A stretch of DNA of 64,000 nucleotides from Phoronis australis (GCA_002633005.1 NMRA01000393.1:118706-182705); one strand, 5' to 3'. Numbered from the stretch's first letter, positions 12,901-27,900 are shown. Notes: generated by a model from the sequence alone, not told the origin. Program-made: numbers and translations.

Positions 12901-15900
12901 TGGTCATGGCACGTCCTTTGCCAGATTCCCGCTTGGTAGTCACCTGAAATCGAACCCAGTATCTGATTGACAGGAGTTGAACTCAAACTGCATCCACCAT
13001 TTTGCATCAAAAGTGGGTCACGGATAGAAAACTTGGCTTTTCGCATTCAAGACGATTTCAAAAGCACAAGTAAATCAATTACCTTCAAATTATTTTCAAT
13101 GCATTCCTCAAAACAGCCGTCAAACCTGACACCCCGTACCCCTCTGCTTTAATTCTAGGCACTAGAAAATGTCCGTGGCTGTACCCTGTTTAGTGCTATG
13201 CAGGTTCGTCACCCAGCCTCAAGATGGCGGTTATCGGCTTAGACATTTGAGGCTTTGTCAGGAGATATCCCTTCTGCGCTTTGATTGGCTGTTGACGACT
13301 GACAAGAGCGACACAAGAAACCTTCAAACATTTGAATCTCTGAATACTTAAATACCAGTTGTGTCCATACTTTTTGATGAGATAAATTGGATTATTTTTA
13401 ACAGAAACTAAACAAGATACAAACGCAGATCCTGCTAACCGTATCTTCACAGTCGTAATTGTTGTTGCTGCCATTCGGAGGCAAAAGATACTGTTATCGT
13501 TTTTGTTTGAAATAAAAGGTGCTCGCGTACTTATTGTCCATTGTGTTCTATTGAAAGCACCATACGGATAATCCTGCTTTCGAATTACAATGCATCCATT
13601 AGATAAATTTTTGAAACTCAAAATGTGCATGAGACAGCTGTTATGTAAGATTACCCTCTACATGGGCTCCGGCAAGACATATCAATTATGTTAGCGGTAG
13701 CCCTTGTCAGGCCATTTGTTTTGGAACAGTGTCTGATTGCAGGAACTACTTTCCGCAGAGCAATACACGTTCCATGAAACTGGCAACTTCGAACTACTGT
13801 ATTCGTAGGCCAATTTTTGTGCTTCAAAAACGAAGGTTTCCAGTAATTAAGATGCACAAACTTTAAAACACGGAAAAGCAACTTAAGCTATCCGAAGCAA
13901 TGCTTCAGTAAAGCCAGGCAGCTGTGTGGTTTGTAACCTGAGTCAATAAACCCAACACGCTGAGCATGCTACCATCTAGACTAACAGTGGGGAACTGAGG
14001 AAAGTCGGTTTGTGCGCCGTGAGATCAAAGGAAACATCGCTGGCCATGGGCATCGGACAGGCTTTGCTTTTGCTTTTCCGAATTACGCCTAACCCATTTT
14101 TTCAATGAGCTCAACCTAAATTGATGCATTAATACCACTCATTTTGATTGTTGTATTATACTACAGCAAATTCCAGAAGTGATATAACTTAATATCACTC
14201 GTGATATAACAGCCATTTCCTTAAAAATATTCAGCATTCTGACTCAGCATTGTCCCCAAGCCTCGAGATGGAGCTGATCGGTTTAGCCATTTGAGGCTTG
14301 CTTATGGGAATGAAATGTGTCAGAATTCTAACACATTTTTACGGAAATCGTAGGTGATATCGCGAGTAATAAAATTTTTAATTTTCCTCGAGTTTTATAC
14401 AGAAATGAAAACTTAACGACATATTGCCGCAAATTATTGCAAAAAAGATGAATTTTGATTCAAAAACAGATTACTTTTGATGATACTATTAGGAATTGAA
14501 AATAAGTACGCGAACAACCTTTATTTTAAACAATAACCAAAACAATGTCTTCCACGTCATGAATTGTAGCAACAACGCCTGTGAAAATAATTAAATGACG
14601 TCAAGGCAGCGGCCAATCATTGCGCAGAAGGTAATTCCCATAGTCAAGCCTCAAATGGCTAAACCGATCAGCCCCATCTTCAGGCTTGGGGACGAGGCTG
14701 CATTCTGACTACACACTTTCACGGTGTTGTTTAACATGGCTTCTCATTTGTTAAAATGATGAAACTGATGTCATAACATTCAGTCATTCGAACTGGTTGA
14801 AATTTTGGAAACCCCTTTCAGTATATTGTTCCGTAGTACGGCTACCACCTTTGACTTGAATAGTTGCAACCCTGATCTAGTAGCTTAAGCCCAAACAAGT
14901 ATAGTGCATAGAAGGCGTATGCAGATGGTGGCAATGTGATCGATAAATTTCTGACCAAGCATGCGCATTGATGCACACCCACGGAATTCCGTGGGTCGTC
15001 CATCATGTTTCCACAGGTAGCACTTTTCAGTATAGGTGGTGCTGTGATAGAGGATATATTCGGACACGTTTGATTTTCCCAAACCAAGCCTGAAATGGCT
15101 AAACCGATAAGCGGCATTTTGAGGACTGGGGACGAGGCGGAGTGCTACCCTGCGTGTCCGGTATGGGAAGAAGACACGCAGGTATCATTCAGCATCACCC
15201 ATTTTATCACTGGTTGGTGTAACCTCAGCGGTCATTGGTTATATGGTACCCTACGTGCCTAGCCAGCACGCAGGTATCGCGCTTCAGTGGCACGCGCTTT
15301 AGCATTGGTTGATGTAACCTCAGCACTTATGTCTCGTTTTCTTGGACTTATTGTTTCTCCGCCAAGCGGAGGCTCCCTCGAGCCCCCCGAGCCCCCCACT
15401 CGGGTGCGCGCATGCAAACAGAAACTCCGTAAATCTTAAATGATACTAGCGTGTCCTCTTCCCCCTAGCGGACACGCAGGGAACCAATTAACGAGAGTGT
15501 TACTATTTTCAATGAGAGCACGTGCTTATGGCTAGATTTTTCACAACTACTGAAGTGATACCCACATAAAGTGAGTTTTAGGAATCCGCAACAGTTGCCA
15601 GTTGTGTGAAAGGTCAAACTCTGATCCTGCTCATGCCGTACACTCGTTATCGGTGAGTATTGTTGCTGAGCAGCCACTGGCAGACTGCACTTTTATTGCT
15701 TTACTAAATCACAACTAGTAGTTATTCCTTCAGGTGAAACGCCTTGTTATCAGCAAAACATAATAAATAATCGATAATGGAAAGCGCCATGGTTGGTTTA
15801 TTCTCAATGTTATGAGCTTCACGTAGTGACACCAGTTGAGTTGATAAAAACAGGTAATCAGGTTTCCCAGGGCGCTAAACTACCAGAAATTTACAGGATA

Positions 15901-18900
15901 CTCTGAATATGAGGTGTCCCTCAATTTTCACCATTCTGTCGGTTCAAACAGTATTCACTCTCCAGGACAACACAACTTTCAACCATACCCCGAGTTGCCA
16001 CAATTCTAGGTATCCCCTCCTCCCGTCGCCATCAACTTTGCTTCCCATCTGTTGCCCTCTGTCACAAAGCTGGATCATGTGAACTTAAGGTAAGGGTCCC
16101 GTGACTGCTACAATTTTTGGAGACGCACTCGCACAGAACATGATCAAATTCCCGCCTTACGGTGTTAAATGTTTTTACTTTAGATGTGTTTTGATCGAAA
16201 TGTCTGCGAGAGCTCAATTCTGAAATATATTAAGTTTTGAAGTCGTAGTCAGTGGCAGTTCTGTGTTGCTATAGGGTGCGTGTAACATCTCTTTACGACA
16301 GGACCATTTCCTAAGGTCGTTTGTTCCGTTGTGAGATCTCGAGCAGGCTACCGAAATTCTTACAATTAGGCCCTACGCGCAAAATCTTACTAGTAAAAGG
16401 CGAGTGTTGGTCAGGAGCTTACTTCGCTGGTTCCCGCGACAGGCTTGGGAACAAAAGTTTAGTCTTAGCGCAAGTACCCGCAGGACGTTGGAAGTTTATT
16501 GGAGTGCCATAGTTAACGGTATTGAGACTACAGAAATCATAAGATTGTGGGATGAGAAAGTCGAAGTATGGCATAGTAATCATTGATTCCATTACTTATG
16601 GGACGATTTCCGGCCGCGAGTAGTTTGGCTTGGATCTGCGAAACTCATCGTTGGCAATAGTACTCCGTATCCATGGATAAGGCTCTATTAACTGAACGTT
16701 ATTTTGGTCACTTTATGGTGTCCAAACGTTTGGGTTGTTTAAGTTTGATCTCACTGATGTTGGAGTATAACTAGTACATGATGGTAATCAGTTTACGTAC
16801 TTACTGCCACGAGAGGTTGTGTTGTTATGTTTACTGACCCCAGTACACTATAGTTATGTTTACTGACCCCAGTACACTATAGTTATGTTTACTGACCCCA
16901 GTACACTATAGTTATGTTTACTGACCCCAGTACATTATAGTTATGTTTACTGACCCCAGTACACTATAGTTATGTTTACTGACCCCAGTACATTATAGTT
17001 AAAACGACCCTTCAGCAGCCTTAAGTCACTTAAGCATTTCTTAACTTGAAACCTGTAGGAATGTCCAAATATTACTTTGTTCTAGTGTTAACCAAGGAGG
17101 AGCCTGGTTCATCATCCTTTGACGATGTTACTAGTTACTGGCCGATTAGCGTTAATTTGCAAAGTAACCGTACATGAAGTTATTGATGAGAGAGAATTCA
17201 CTGTTTCTTTTGCAGTGTCTCCCTATTGACTTGTTTTACAAAGCGCGCTCCCCAACATTGATAATCGTACACGTCTGAAGGCTTAACTTATCCAATGAGG
17301 TCCAGTGTCAGTTAACAAGCGTGTTCTAAGCACATTTGAAGATGTTACACGATGTTTATTTGCAGAAGATTTTGGAGCCTGGTTTAACCAAGCCACAGAA
17401 ACGCTGAGCAACCATGAAGTGAACGTGAAGTCCCAAGATTTGTGTAGTAAGCGTCACGTTAATTGGTAGAAAAGGGAAAGCGTGGTTCGATTAAACAGAA
17501 CTTGGCAATCCTTATCACTGCAATTATGATTTGGTGTTTCTGTTGTGTTTTAAGTAGCCTTTGATCCCGACCTCTAAATTTGATGGTTTGGTACCTTCTG
17601 GGCGCGCACCTTCTAATTACGGTTTTAAAACACATAGATACCTTTAGTTTTGGTATGATAACAACTTAGAGCTGGTTGGATTTTAGTTGTCATCTACCCT
17701 GTAAATGACCAACCAAAGTATGGTATTTTAATTTCAGAATTATTTGGCTATCTAAATGATGACTCTATGTGAACTTGTGTGTACATGGTTGGATTAGACG
17801 TATTCTTGTATTTTTTGTAACTGTTACATGTACCTGGAGGACAATAGCGTCTGTCCTGATTCAGTTTTAGAGTGACAACTTTGGAAGATAGAAACACCAG
17901 CTAATTTGGTAAAGAATTTCATTATGATTGGTTTTGACTCTTGGTCACCTCGGGGATTTATTATTGAACAATCGTACTTGTTAAATTTACTGCTGCCGAC
18001 AACGAAGCATTAATGAATATTGTCAACATTTTCATTCTCCACCTTTTTGTTACTAAATTTGGTGTTGTTTTCCAAATCCACCAAAATAGGATGAACACCT
18101 TAATTCATTCAGAATGGCAAATTCATGGTTTCGGAACCGGCACAGATATCAGATTCCAGGAACTTGTTCTGTTTTGGTATAAATGTAGAAAAATCCAAGT
18201 GAATGACAACCCTTTCCTAAGAACGTTCTTGAAAAGAAACAATAGTCTTGAGATTCGTAGCTGTTTGGACGTCATGTCTCGATCAGAGACCTCTGTCGTC
18301 ATGCTATGGTACTTATGAAAATGACATGTGGTTTTAATGGGAAATTGGAAATTCTGTCTTCCCCCATGAATTAACACACCGAAGTTCTTTTGTTGTTCTA
18401 GTTCATTTCACTTGTGTATGTTTCGCAATCGAAGCGGCTTCTGTAAAAAAATTCCATTAGATGCTGCACTGTTTGAATTTTTTTTTTCGTTCTACCAGCC
18501 GAATTTTCCGCTCAGTTTCCGCTCAATTTACGAATTGTAAAGGTGATGGGAGGCGATTATCTTCCACTTAATACGCCTATGCTNGAAAATTCTGAGACCA
18601 GGCGAACTTTCGTCATGGAACAATCGTACTTGTTAAATTTACTGCTGCCGACAACGAAGCATTAATGAATATTGTCAACATTTTCATTCTCCACCTTTTT
18701 TGTTACTAAATTTGGTGTTGTTTTCCAAATCCACCAAAATAGGATGAACACCTTAATTCATTCAGAATGGCAAATTCCTGGTTTCGGAACCGGCACAGAT
18801 ATCAGATTCCAGGAACTTGTTCTGTTTTGGTATGAATGTAGAAAAATCCAAGTGAATGACAACCCTTTCCTAAGAACGTTCTTGAAAAGAAACAATAGTC

Positions 18901-21900
18901 TTGAGATTCGTGGCTGTTTGGACGTCATGTCTCGATCAGAGACCTCTGTCGTCATGCTATGGCACTTGAAAATGACGTGTGGTTTTAATGGGAAATTGGA
19001 AATTCTGTCTTCCCCCATGAATTAACACACCGAAGTTCTTTTGTTGTTCTAGTTCATTTCACTTGTGTATGTTTCGCAATCGAAGCGGCTTCTGTAAAAA
19101 AATTCCATTAGATGCTGCACTGTTTGAATTTTTTTTTCGTTCTACCAGCCGAATTTTCCGCTCAGTTTCCGCTCAATTTAAGAATTGTAAAGGTGATGGG
19201 AGGCGATTATCTTCCACTTAATACGCCTATGCTAAAATATGGTTATGCAAAGAATACGCAAGTGATCGAAAACGACGAAAGTCGTTAAAACTTATTTGAA
19301 ACAGTTATGGTTAACTGGAACCGTTGCTCTGCAAAATGTCATGTTCCATTTGAAAATCCAAATGTCTGTCAATAACAAGATTTTTTAAATTACGGCTAAC
19401 TTAACGAGCATGCGCGATACCATTCTGTTAGATGTATTACTAATGATCATTTCCCTATTAGTAGTCAAGAACCTCAAAGTTCATTATATAAGGCAGCCAT
19501 GTTAGAATCAAATATGGCGCCGTTACTAATTGTTTTGACTAAGGAAGACCTAGCGTGTAATGAGCATAACATGTTTATTTTTGCTTCCCGAGTCTCGGAG
19601 CTTCGACTAATTTTTTAAACTTATTCGGTATTGAAAATCACCATGACGACCATTTAGCCAGGAGAATAGACTGGTTATTCATACTAATACATCAAACACG
19701 GATAGTGTTGTGATGTGGTCAAATGTCTCCGACCTAGATGGTGGTCATCATTTGATAAGATCTAAGACTAGAATAAAATCATTTCAACGTAAGCCAAGTT
19801 GAAATCCAGCTTGGTGGCACTCGTTGAAATTGATAATTTTTTTAAATACCTTTGTGTTGTAATTATGCAAGAAGGAAATAACAATGAAAAATTGTCAATT
19901 TATGCGAGCTTTATTTACCCCGTTGTGAACATTGAAATGCATACTGTCATGGCTTCCATCTTGAAGTCACAGATGTTTTCCAATCAAAAGATATTTTGGA
20001 AATGTTATGTTTATCTTAAAACACGATAGTAATATGCGTAGTCATGCAAGTGTTGAGGGGGTATTTAGATTAATGATTCTTGAGGTACAAAATTTTAGTC
20101 TCCACCTACCAATACATGTAGACTAAAACGAGGCGTGAACAGCATGATCATCAAATGCAAATTTGGAGTAGAAACTCGTTTGCATTGCCATAGTGTACTC
20201 GAGCCCAGACTAAGAGACACTTACCTGAAGTACACACAAAAATACAGCGGAAAATGCCAAACATAATTTCGACTGGCTTCTGGCCACTTGCGTGTCAAAC
20301 TTTACTCGAGGATAGACAACAAAATTTGACGAATCGAGTGCTACGCCTCGGGCAACTTGTTTAAGTTCCACGCAAAGTGATTGGTCAATTTTCGAGTGGA
20401 GTCTTGCGAGTTAAGTTTGATGATCACTGCCATTAATGTACATTATTTTCAGTTATCAACCACCCCGCCGAGTGCCGCTGTTTTGATAATTCAACTGTTG
20501 ACTGTAGGAAAAGAGGACTTACCTCTGTTCCGACCAACTTATCTCCAGAAACTACAAGATTGTAAGTACTATACATCAGTTTCTGGTAATGAACGGATAC
20601 AATGCAACCATTGCCAAAATTTGTTGTTTTTTTTGCATAATCGCGCTCACCAAGTTGTTCATGTATAACTGTCCCAAGCCTTTATATCAAAAGCAAAGCA
20701 TTGCAATAAAACCTATTTCCAAGTATCTGCTGTACTTCGTACCCGCCGTGTATACACTGTACATTACAGTGTAGCTTGTGTTCTTCATTGACGGACCTCT
20801 CTATATTGTTCATAAGCCAATGAAACGCTCTAAAACAACAACTGAATTAACAAAAGTCAGATGTTATAGACAAGAACGTATACCCTGTAATACCTATGAG
20901 AGTAAGTAACAGAATAAATACAATAAAACCCCCGAGAGAGCAGTGTTGGATTGACCAATTGAAGACACGAGATTAACGATTTGTATTCCTCCTCTCAGTT
21001 TTGTCTTTCCCATGTATGCTAAAAGCAAACCGTCTCTCAAATATCAATCATCAGATCATGCTTAGTTTCATTTTATTGTTTCCATGTTTTATGGGCAAAG
21101 ATTGGTTGATCTCGATGTAATCCCTAGGCTGGTTCAATAAAAGCCCTTGTTTCTAGCATTGTCTCAAGACAACTAGAAATTAACGCATACATTACAGAAA
21201 GCGTACTCGGTGGGGTTTCTCCAGGATGAAGGAATTCGACAAGCCACTTTCTTTTGCGTTTGCTACTTCCACCGTAAAACTTAAAATGTCGAAAATGATC
21301 ATGAATGCGAATTTGACATTTTTCTCTTCAAAACCACAACCTGCCTCTGCTCGGAGGCGGAGACAGTAATCCTAATTTTCTTGCTCTGTAGATTCCAGAA
21401 TATAGTTTAAAATAATACGTCATTATCAATCAGATTTTGTCCATTTTCCATCCGTCTGAAAGGTACATGTACCTGTATCCTCAACGAAAGCCCCACGTTG
21501 AACAAGGAAGTGCTATAAAATGCGGGACTCCTGCCTCCCGTTCAGTAATGCTAGGACCTCGCTAAAAAGCAAGACTTCGCGAGATTACGTGAGATATTGC
21601 CGTGCATTTTAAATGAGAACACGTGACGTTGACTAGGTTTTAGCTAGGTCCTAGCGTAGGTCCTAGCGTCTACTGAACGCACGCCCGGTTCCATGTAGAG
21701 CACAGCAGAAGCTAGGCGTGCGTTCAGTAACGCTAGGACCTAACTAAAATCTAGCCAAAGTCACGTGTTCTCATTTAAAATTCACGGCAACATATCACGT
21801 AATCTCGCGAAGTCTTGCTTTTTAGCGAGGTCCTAGCTTAACTGAACGGGAGGCTGGTGTATGTTCAGTAACGCTGGGACCTAGCTAAAATCTAGCCAGT

Positions 21901-24900
21901 CACCTGTTCTCATTTAAAATACACGGCAATATCTCACGTAATCTCGCGAAGTCTTGCTATTTAGCGAGGTCCTGGCGTTACCGTACGGGAGGCAGATTTT
22001 GTTGTTAGCTTTACCGAAAACAACTTCAAATGACTAATGAATTCCGTTCGTGGCTATGGTTACTGACTGTTCATTTGCCCCATCAAACTAGACGCACTCT
22101 AATGTTTTCAGTTTGGGCGGATTTACTAAGATCAGAACTTAACCGTGACTTAAGACCTGCTGACAATATTTATATTTGAAAATTTCAAATTGTCTTATTT
22201 TTTTCATTATTTTAAGTTTTTGGCAATACTTGAAACGACTATAACTCCCCCATCCGTCACTTTTGATTTAGACTACTTACCGTTACCGATGTTGTCTTGA
22301 ATTGGAACAGTTTTATAGCAGTATGTGACCTAAATGAAAAGTTAGTTTTTTCGACGGAGCGCCACGTTACCAAAACCGGCCGTATGGGGATGGTTGTGGA
22401 TTAAGACAAATTATGGCTTACGGTGAAGCGGATATCATTTACATAAAAATGCACGTGCGACATTTTTTCGGCATTTTGGTGTGGTTGCAACGTTGCTCAG
22501 TTTAGACCCCTTTACGCAGTAGCTTTGGTAGACAACGTGCATATTATTTTAGTGAAATAAGTAGCGTGTAGACACTTTGTTTCGTGTTCATCTCAACGCT
22601 AATCCATCGCGACTCTTTTTCAGGGTAATGGGTAGTAACAACTTCAAACTACTCCCGTCCGAAGTGTTCAAAAACCTAAAACAGCTTCGTGTATTGTAAG
22701 TCAAAAATGTTTGTCGTTACTAGACATTTACAACAAACATCTTGAACAAGTAAATACATGGCAAGGTTTTCATTTGCCGCATCAAGTCTTGATCTTTCAA
22801 TTCCTGCTGAAAATGCTTATTCGATACCTGATTAATACGATCTTTTTACTACATTTTCACCGTTCCATGTTCAATCATATTTAGTTTGAAAAGCATGCAA
22901 GCATCTCTGAGAACTATTTTTTTTGAGGTGATCATTGTTTCAATATGATCTCTTATTTACAGATCCCTTGATGAGTGCCACATTCGAACAATATTGCCAA
23001 AGGCTTTTGACGGACTTGAAAACTTGAACACGTTGTAAGTAGTGCTATTCTTTGCATAAGGCACACATACTTCTTTCTACAAAATACGTTGCATGGAATG
23101 TGTAGCCTACGCCATCAGCATTTGTTGCTTTGGATGTTGAGCGGATGTCATCTTTTCATAGGAAACTAAAGGGCTTTACAATACAGCGTGTGTAACGTTG
23201 CGCGTGTAATCTTAGGCGAGGATAAGTATGACTTATATACTGCACAACATTGTCGAGCGTACGTCATCTTTCCGTAGTATAAGCATGACTTATACAGTAC
23301 GTTGCTTAGAAAGTTGAGCCTATGTCATTTGCGTGGAGGTGTAACTGATTGCTACTGTCTAAGGTGAAAACTGACGAAATTCTTCACACAAAGAAGTGCT
23401 CTTGGCAAACCTGGGGCGGAAAATTAAGTTGTAAATAGTAGGATTATACGGCTCCTCAGGATTGAAAGTTATAAGAAAGTTTTGGGATTCCGACAGCTGA
23501 GTAAAATGATGGAAAACAGTTGAATGTTATGTTTTCTAGAATAATGAGTTAATAACATACATGTTCTGCATATGACAAAAAGCACAGCAGGATATCATTG
23601 TTGAGTCTCACTCTCATGTTCCCCGCATTACCCCCACTTCGCATGGAAATGTCAAATAATGAGGGGGGGTCCTGGAAAATCGGTGACTTGCGCTCTAAAA
23701 TTTTATGGAATTTTAAACCGATTAACTTCGTTCCAGAAAATTTGCGCGTATCAAGTTTTCACGTACTTTCAAGACGTATTGAGATATGTCCATTTCCAAG
23801 TGAGTGAAGAAGATAAATGCTAAACATTTTGTGTAAAAATCTTTGCTGCATGTTAAACTGTCTATCTTTCGGTATTTTGCCCTAATGTGGAGAGAAACTG
23901 CACCACCCCACCCTCTTCCCCTCTTTGACCTGCCTAATACACACAAGCCAGTAGCTAACAAGGTTTCGCCCTTAACGCGTACTCTTTATATAAGGGGATG
24001 TGCTCTAAGGCCGCGTTCCTATGCTTTCATTTACTTGCATGTACTAATCCAACCAACGCAACTTGTAACTGGGCTTTACCTACATCACATTTACCTGGAG
24101 AGACATGCTGCTGTACATCGCATACGTGAGGCACAATTACATATCACCCATGCATAAATTTATCCGAGGATGTCGTTCTACACATCGCTAATGGAAACAT
24201 TTTTCGTGAGAGGCACAGTCACACGTTGCATATGAATGGTTTGATCCGGGGAAGTGCAGTTATATATCGCCTTTGGGCGCATTTATTCAGGGACTGAAGC
24301 GTTGTCGCATCACGCCTGTGGTACTATTCATCCATCGAGGCCCCGTTTTAATATTCAGGGCGATGACAGTTACTAATCCTTGTTATGTGGACACATTCTT
24401 TTCAGGATGTTGGACAACAACTCATTGGAAACTTTCGCAAGAGACACTTTTACGCACACTCCAAAATTGAAGTGGCTGTAAGTATCAAGTTTTTCTTCTA
24501 TTTGTGTATGCAATATTCCATTAAGAGTGTTAATATACCGATACTTCTGTCCTCTGATTGGCTAAAATTCAGTATAATAACTTCCGTTATGAGATGGTTA
24601 GACTAGTTAGACATGGAATATCACTTTGTTTAGGCCACTCGGACGTAAGATGTCGTTCTTCGTGATCTGAGCAATTACAATCTGCAGAAATAAACCAATG
24701 ATTGTATAAAGAAAGCGAGCTGACGGTGACAGTACATGAGACCAAACAAGAATTTGCCGAATGTCACCTTCGTGAAAGGCAAATCTTGTTAATATAATTA
24801 ATAAGCAAAATATTCGTGTCAAAGATGTTACGTGCAGTGTTGACTGATTGTCCCTTCAACAGGTTTATTAGTCACAACAGAATGGAACATCTACGGATCG

Positions 24901-27900
24901 ACAGTTTTAAGGGTCTTCACCTCTTACAGTGGATGTAAGCATTTTGTCAATTTCTCGTGTTACCATTTCTCCAGCCACGCCCCCATTGAGCACGTGCATC
25001 AGTGTATTCTAGCGGATTGTCGGACCGACCTTAAGCAACTGGAAACTGGGACGTAAATATTACGTCCTATGTTGTCATTCTGGTGAAGCTTATCTTATAT
25101 CTAATTTTGATAACTTGTCGTTTAATTAAATATACATTGTGTTGCACATTTTTATTATCAGTGCATGCGTGCACCCAGGGGGGGCTCGGGGGACTCGAAC
25201 GAGCACCCCCCCCCCCCATTTGGCGAAGTGGATAAAAAGGTCCGCCTCAGAGAAACAAAAAGTCCGAGAAAATGAGACAAAAGTCCACTAAAAAGGCGCA
25301 GACGCACAGTTCACAGTTCTGAATGTGGTACCCCGTTTTTTTAGTCCTCCCGCTTTTTTGTTAGCAAAAGTTCCACTTCGTCAGAAATTCGAACCGCCCC
25401 TCCCCCCCTATTAAAGGCTGGGTGAGCGCTTGCAATGCATAATTAACATTCAATGCGTTGTCTCCGAGAGTGGTCGCTGAGTACACCAATGAATGGAAAA
25501 CGTTTTGCACGAAATGCAAGATTGTCTCGAAATCAAGCAGATCATGTGTAGTTAAGACAGTCCAAACGGTGGCGCTAGGTGTTTACTCGTACTTTTTGTT
25601 TTAGTTCTTTACTCAACAACCGCCTCACGCTTGATGATGACTTTCCAATGTCCGTCACTCTGAGTTGGCTGTAAGTATTTGGTGACTTTCCAACGTGCAG
25701 TGCTCTGTGTTGGCTGTAAGTATTTGGTGACTGTCCAACGTGCAGTGCTCTGTGTTGGCTGTAAGTATTTGGTGACTGTCCAACGTGCAGTGCTCTGTGT
25801 TGGCTGTAAGTATTTGGTGACTGTCCAACGTGCAGTGCTCTGTGTTGGCTGTAAGTATTTGGTGACTGTCCAACGTGCAGTGCTCTGTGTTGGCTGTAAG
25901 TATTTGGTGACTGTCCAACGTGCAGTGCTCTGTGTTGGCTGTAAGTATTTGGTGACTTTCCAACCTGCAGTGCTCTGTGTTGGCTGTAAGTATTTGGTGA
26001 CTGTCCAACCTGCAGTGCTCTGTGTTGGCTGTAAGTATTTGGTGACTGTCCAACCTGCAGTGCTCTGCTATCCTTTTAGTGAGTGACATGTATGTAAAGG
26101 ATAAACAAAAGTAAAATTCATTTGCCTACTACATATTCTAAATTACGCCATAAACATGTTCTTCTTTCAAGTGGTGCGTTTTCATGCCTTCAACATAACA
26201 GAAACATACCTTCATATAAAAATAACGGTTTCAGCATATAATGTGACCAAATATTAATGTTCAGAACTAAGATCTCGAAAACGTTGTTATTGTTTTCGAA
26301 GTTGCCATTTCGTTTTCATTTTATGCAACTTTTCATTTTTTTTTTTCATAAAAATCATCAAAGTCCAATTTCTTATAGCTCCTCGTACTAAAGTGGAAAG
26401 TTTAAAAATCCATTCAGTTATTGAGCATTTGTTACACCATAGCATCGGAAAGTTTCCGCACCAAGCGAAGAGTCGTCACTTTTAAGACTATCGGCCATTC
26501 GGACTTTCGGAGCAATGCACTTCGGACTCGGGGAAAATAGGTTGATCATTGTCTCTTGATGTCAGATAAATATGGTGAAATCACTTACTGAGAGACTAAA
26601 ATTGACGGGTGGTAGATGACGTTTCGGCTTGGTCTGCCAGGCCTCTGTTAATGACTAGAGTATCTGGAGTATTTATAAGGATGTCACTGTAGAGGGGAGA
26701 TAAATGAACACCACCGTCCCGATTCAAAAGAGGGCATTGGATCCTGATTTTGATAGATTCCTTACGTGCTTGCCAATTCTGCTCCTTGCCAATGATCTTG
26801 GCGGAGGCAAGAGATTCAGAATGTCCAGTGACCAAAGTGTGCTCATCCACGGCATTCGATCTGTCGAGTTTCATTGTGTTGGTTCCGAATTACCTTTTTG
26901 TTTACCCATTATAAAGGTTGCCGGTATCCTGGTCACAGGTAAACTGGTTGATAACACCGAGATTGTTTCTCCGTGGGTGTTTGGCCTTTAGGTCTAACGC
27001 GCACTGAACGAAGGCGGTTTATGGGTTTCATGTATGAACAGAACCCATAGGTTTAGTATATACCTTGCAGACGTTCAGGCAGCCCTTTTATGGGGACGTA
27101 GGAATCAACTGGTTTTTCGGACAATCTAGCCTATCCGGTCAGTATCGGTGGCATTTATTCAAACGAAATAAAACATCAATAAACCCGCTTCCCAACACGA
27201 AACCAACTTGATATAAGACTCATTTTATAGCGGTAAGTAACCCAAATTAAAATTCGTTTTCTTTTGCGGAACGCGGGTTCATAGCCCCTTTAATAAGCCT
27301 ATTAACACTTTCGATATTCTTCGATATTCTAACGGAGAACCAAAGCAATGCTGATGAAACTCAAGGCATCCAAACGTAGACACATTGATTTAAATGATCG
27401 CAAATTCGCGTAAGGTTTTTACAAAATGTTGCTTGTTTTCAATCGATTTGAACTTCGTTTTTTAAATGTTGGTTGAACATACATGAGAAAAGCTCGCCTG
27501 GTCTCCAACTACATGAGCAAAGCCCTCATACTCAGGTTTTGTTTATAACCTAGAAAGTATCAACTTACCAACCCCCTGTTGTCACTAGTAGTAGAAATAG
27601 TAAACACTGGAACTTGACACCCAGCCACAAGCTATTCACTTCCTGGCATAGTATTCTGTAAACTCTATAAATGACTTTTATAAAATACTTAAAGACTTTT
27701 CGTTACAATATACAAAAACAGCACAAAAAACAATGTATGATATGACGTCGAATTTTTTTTCTACATCCAATATTTATGATTTTACAAAATAATGAGTTGA
27801 TGTGAAGGTGGTGTATGAATACTAAAGTTGCAGTAATTTTCATAATGGGCTTTGGCAATTTATTTTCGAGGTTTTCAGTTTCATTCATACACTTTTTAGA

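Larger units (their letters stand above)
3981..17365. other. First visible intron of the receptor gene
   Basis: 13.4 kb of mainly repeats: the 607-bp duplication, the dispersed repeat at 6350, the repeats at 7917, foldback 1, the 41-bp and 29-bp arrays, MITEs at 12.5 and 14.3 kb, and the candidate alternative exon at 10122. Frames elsewhere, such as the minus-strand one at 13196-13630, show no recognisable protein. Confidence 0.6.

Noticed and set aside
13196-13630. 144-codon minus-strand frame
   Set aside because: No recognisable domain; it overlaps a MITE arm at one end. A plus-strand segment here with a hydrophobic stretch (FTVVIVVAAI) was also considered, but has no supporting exon structure.
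25655-26089. Long open frames on both strands through the 45-bp array (about 135-144 codons)
   Set aside because: The unit is 45 bp, so any stop-free unit stays open in every copy. There is no start context or homology; it follows from repetition.
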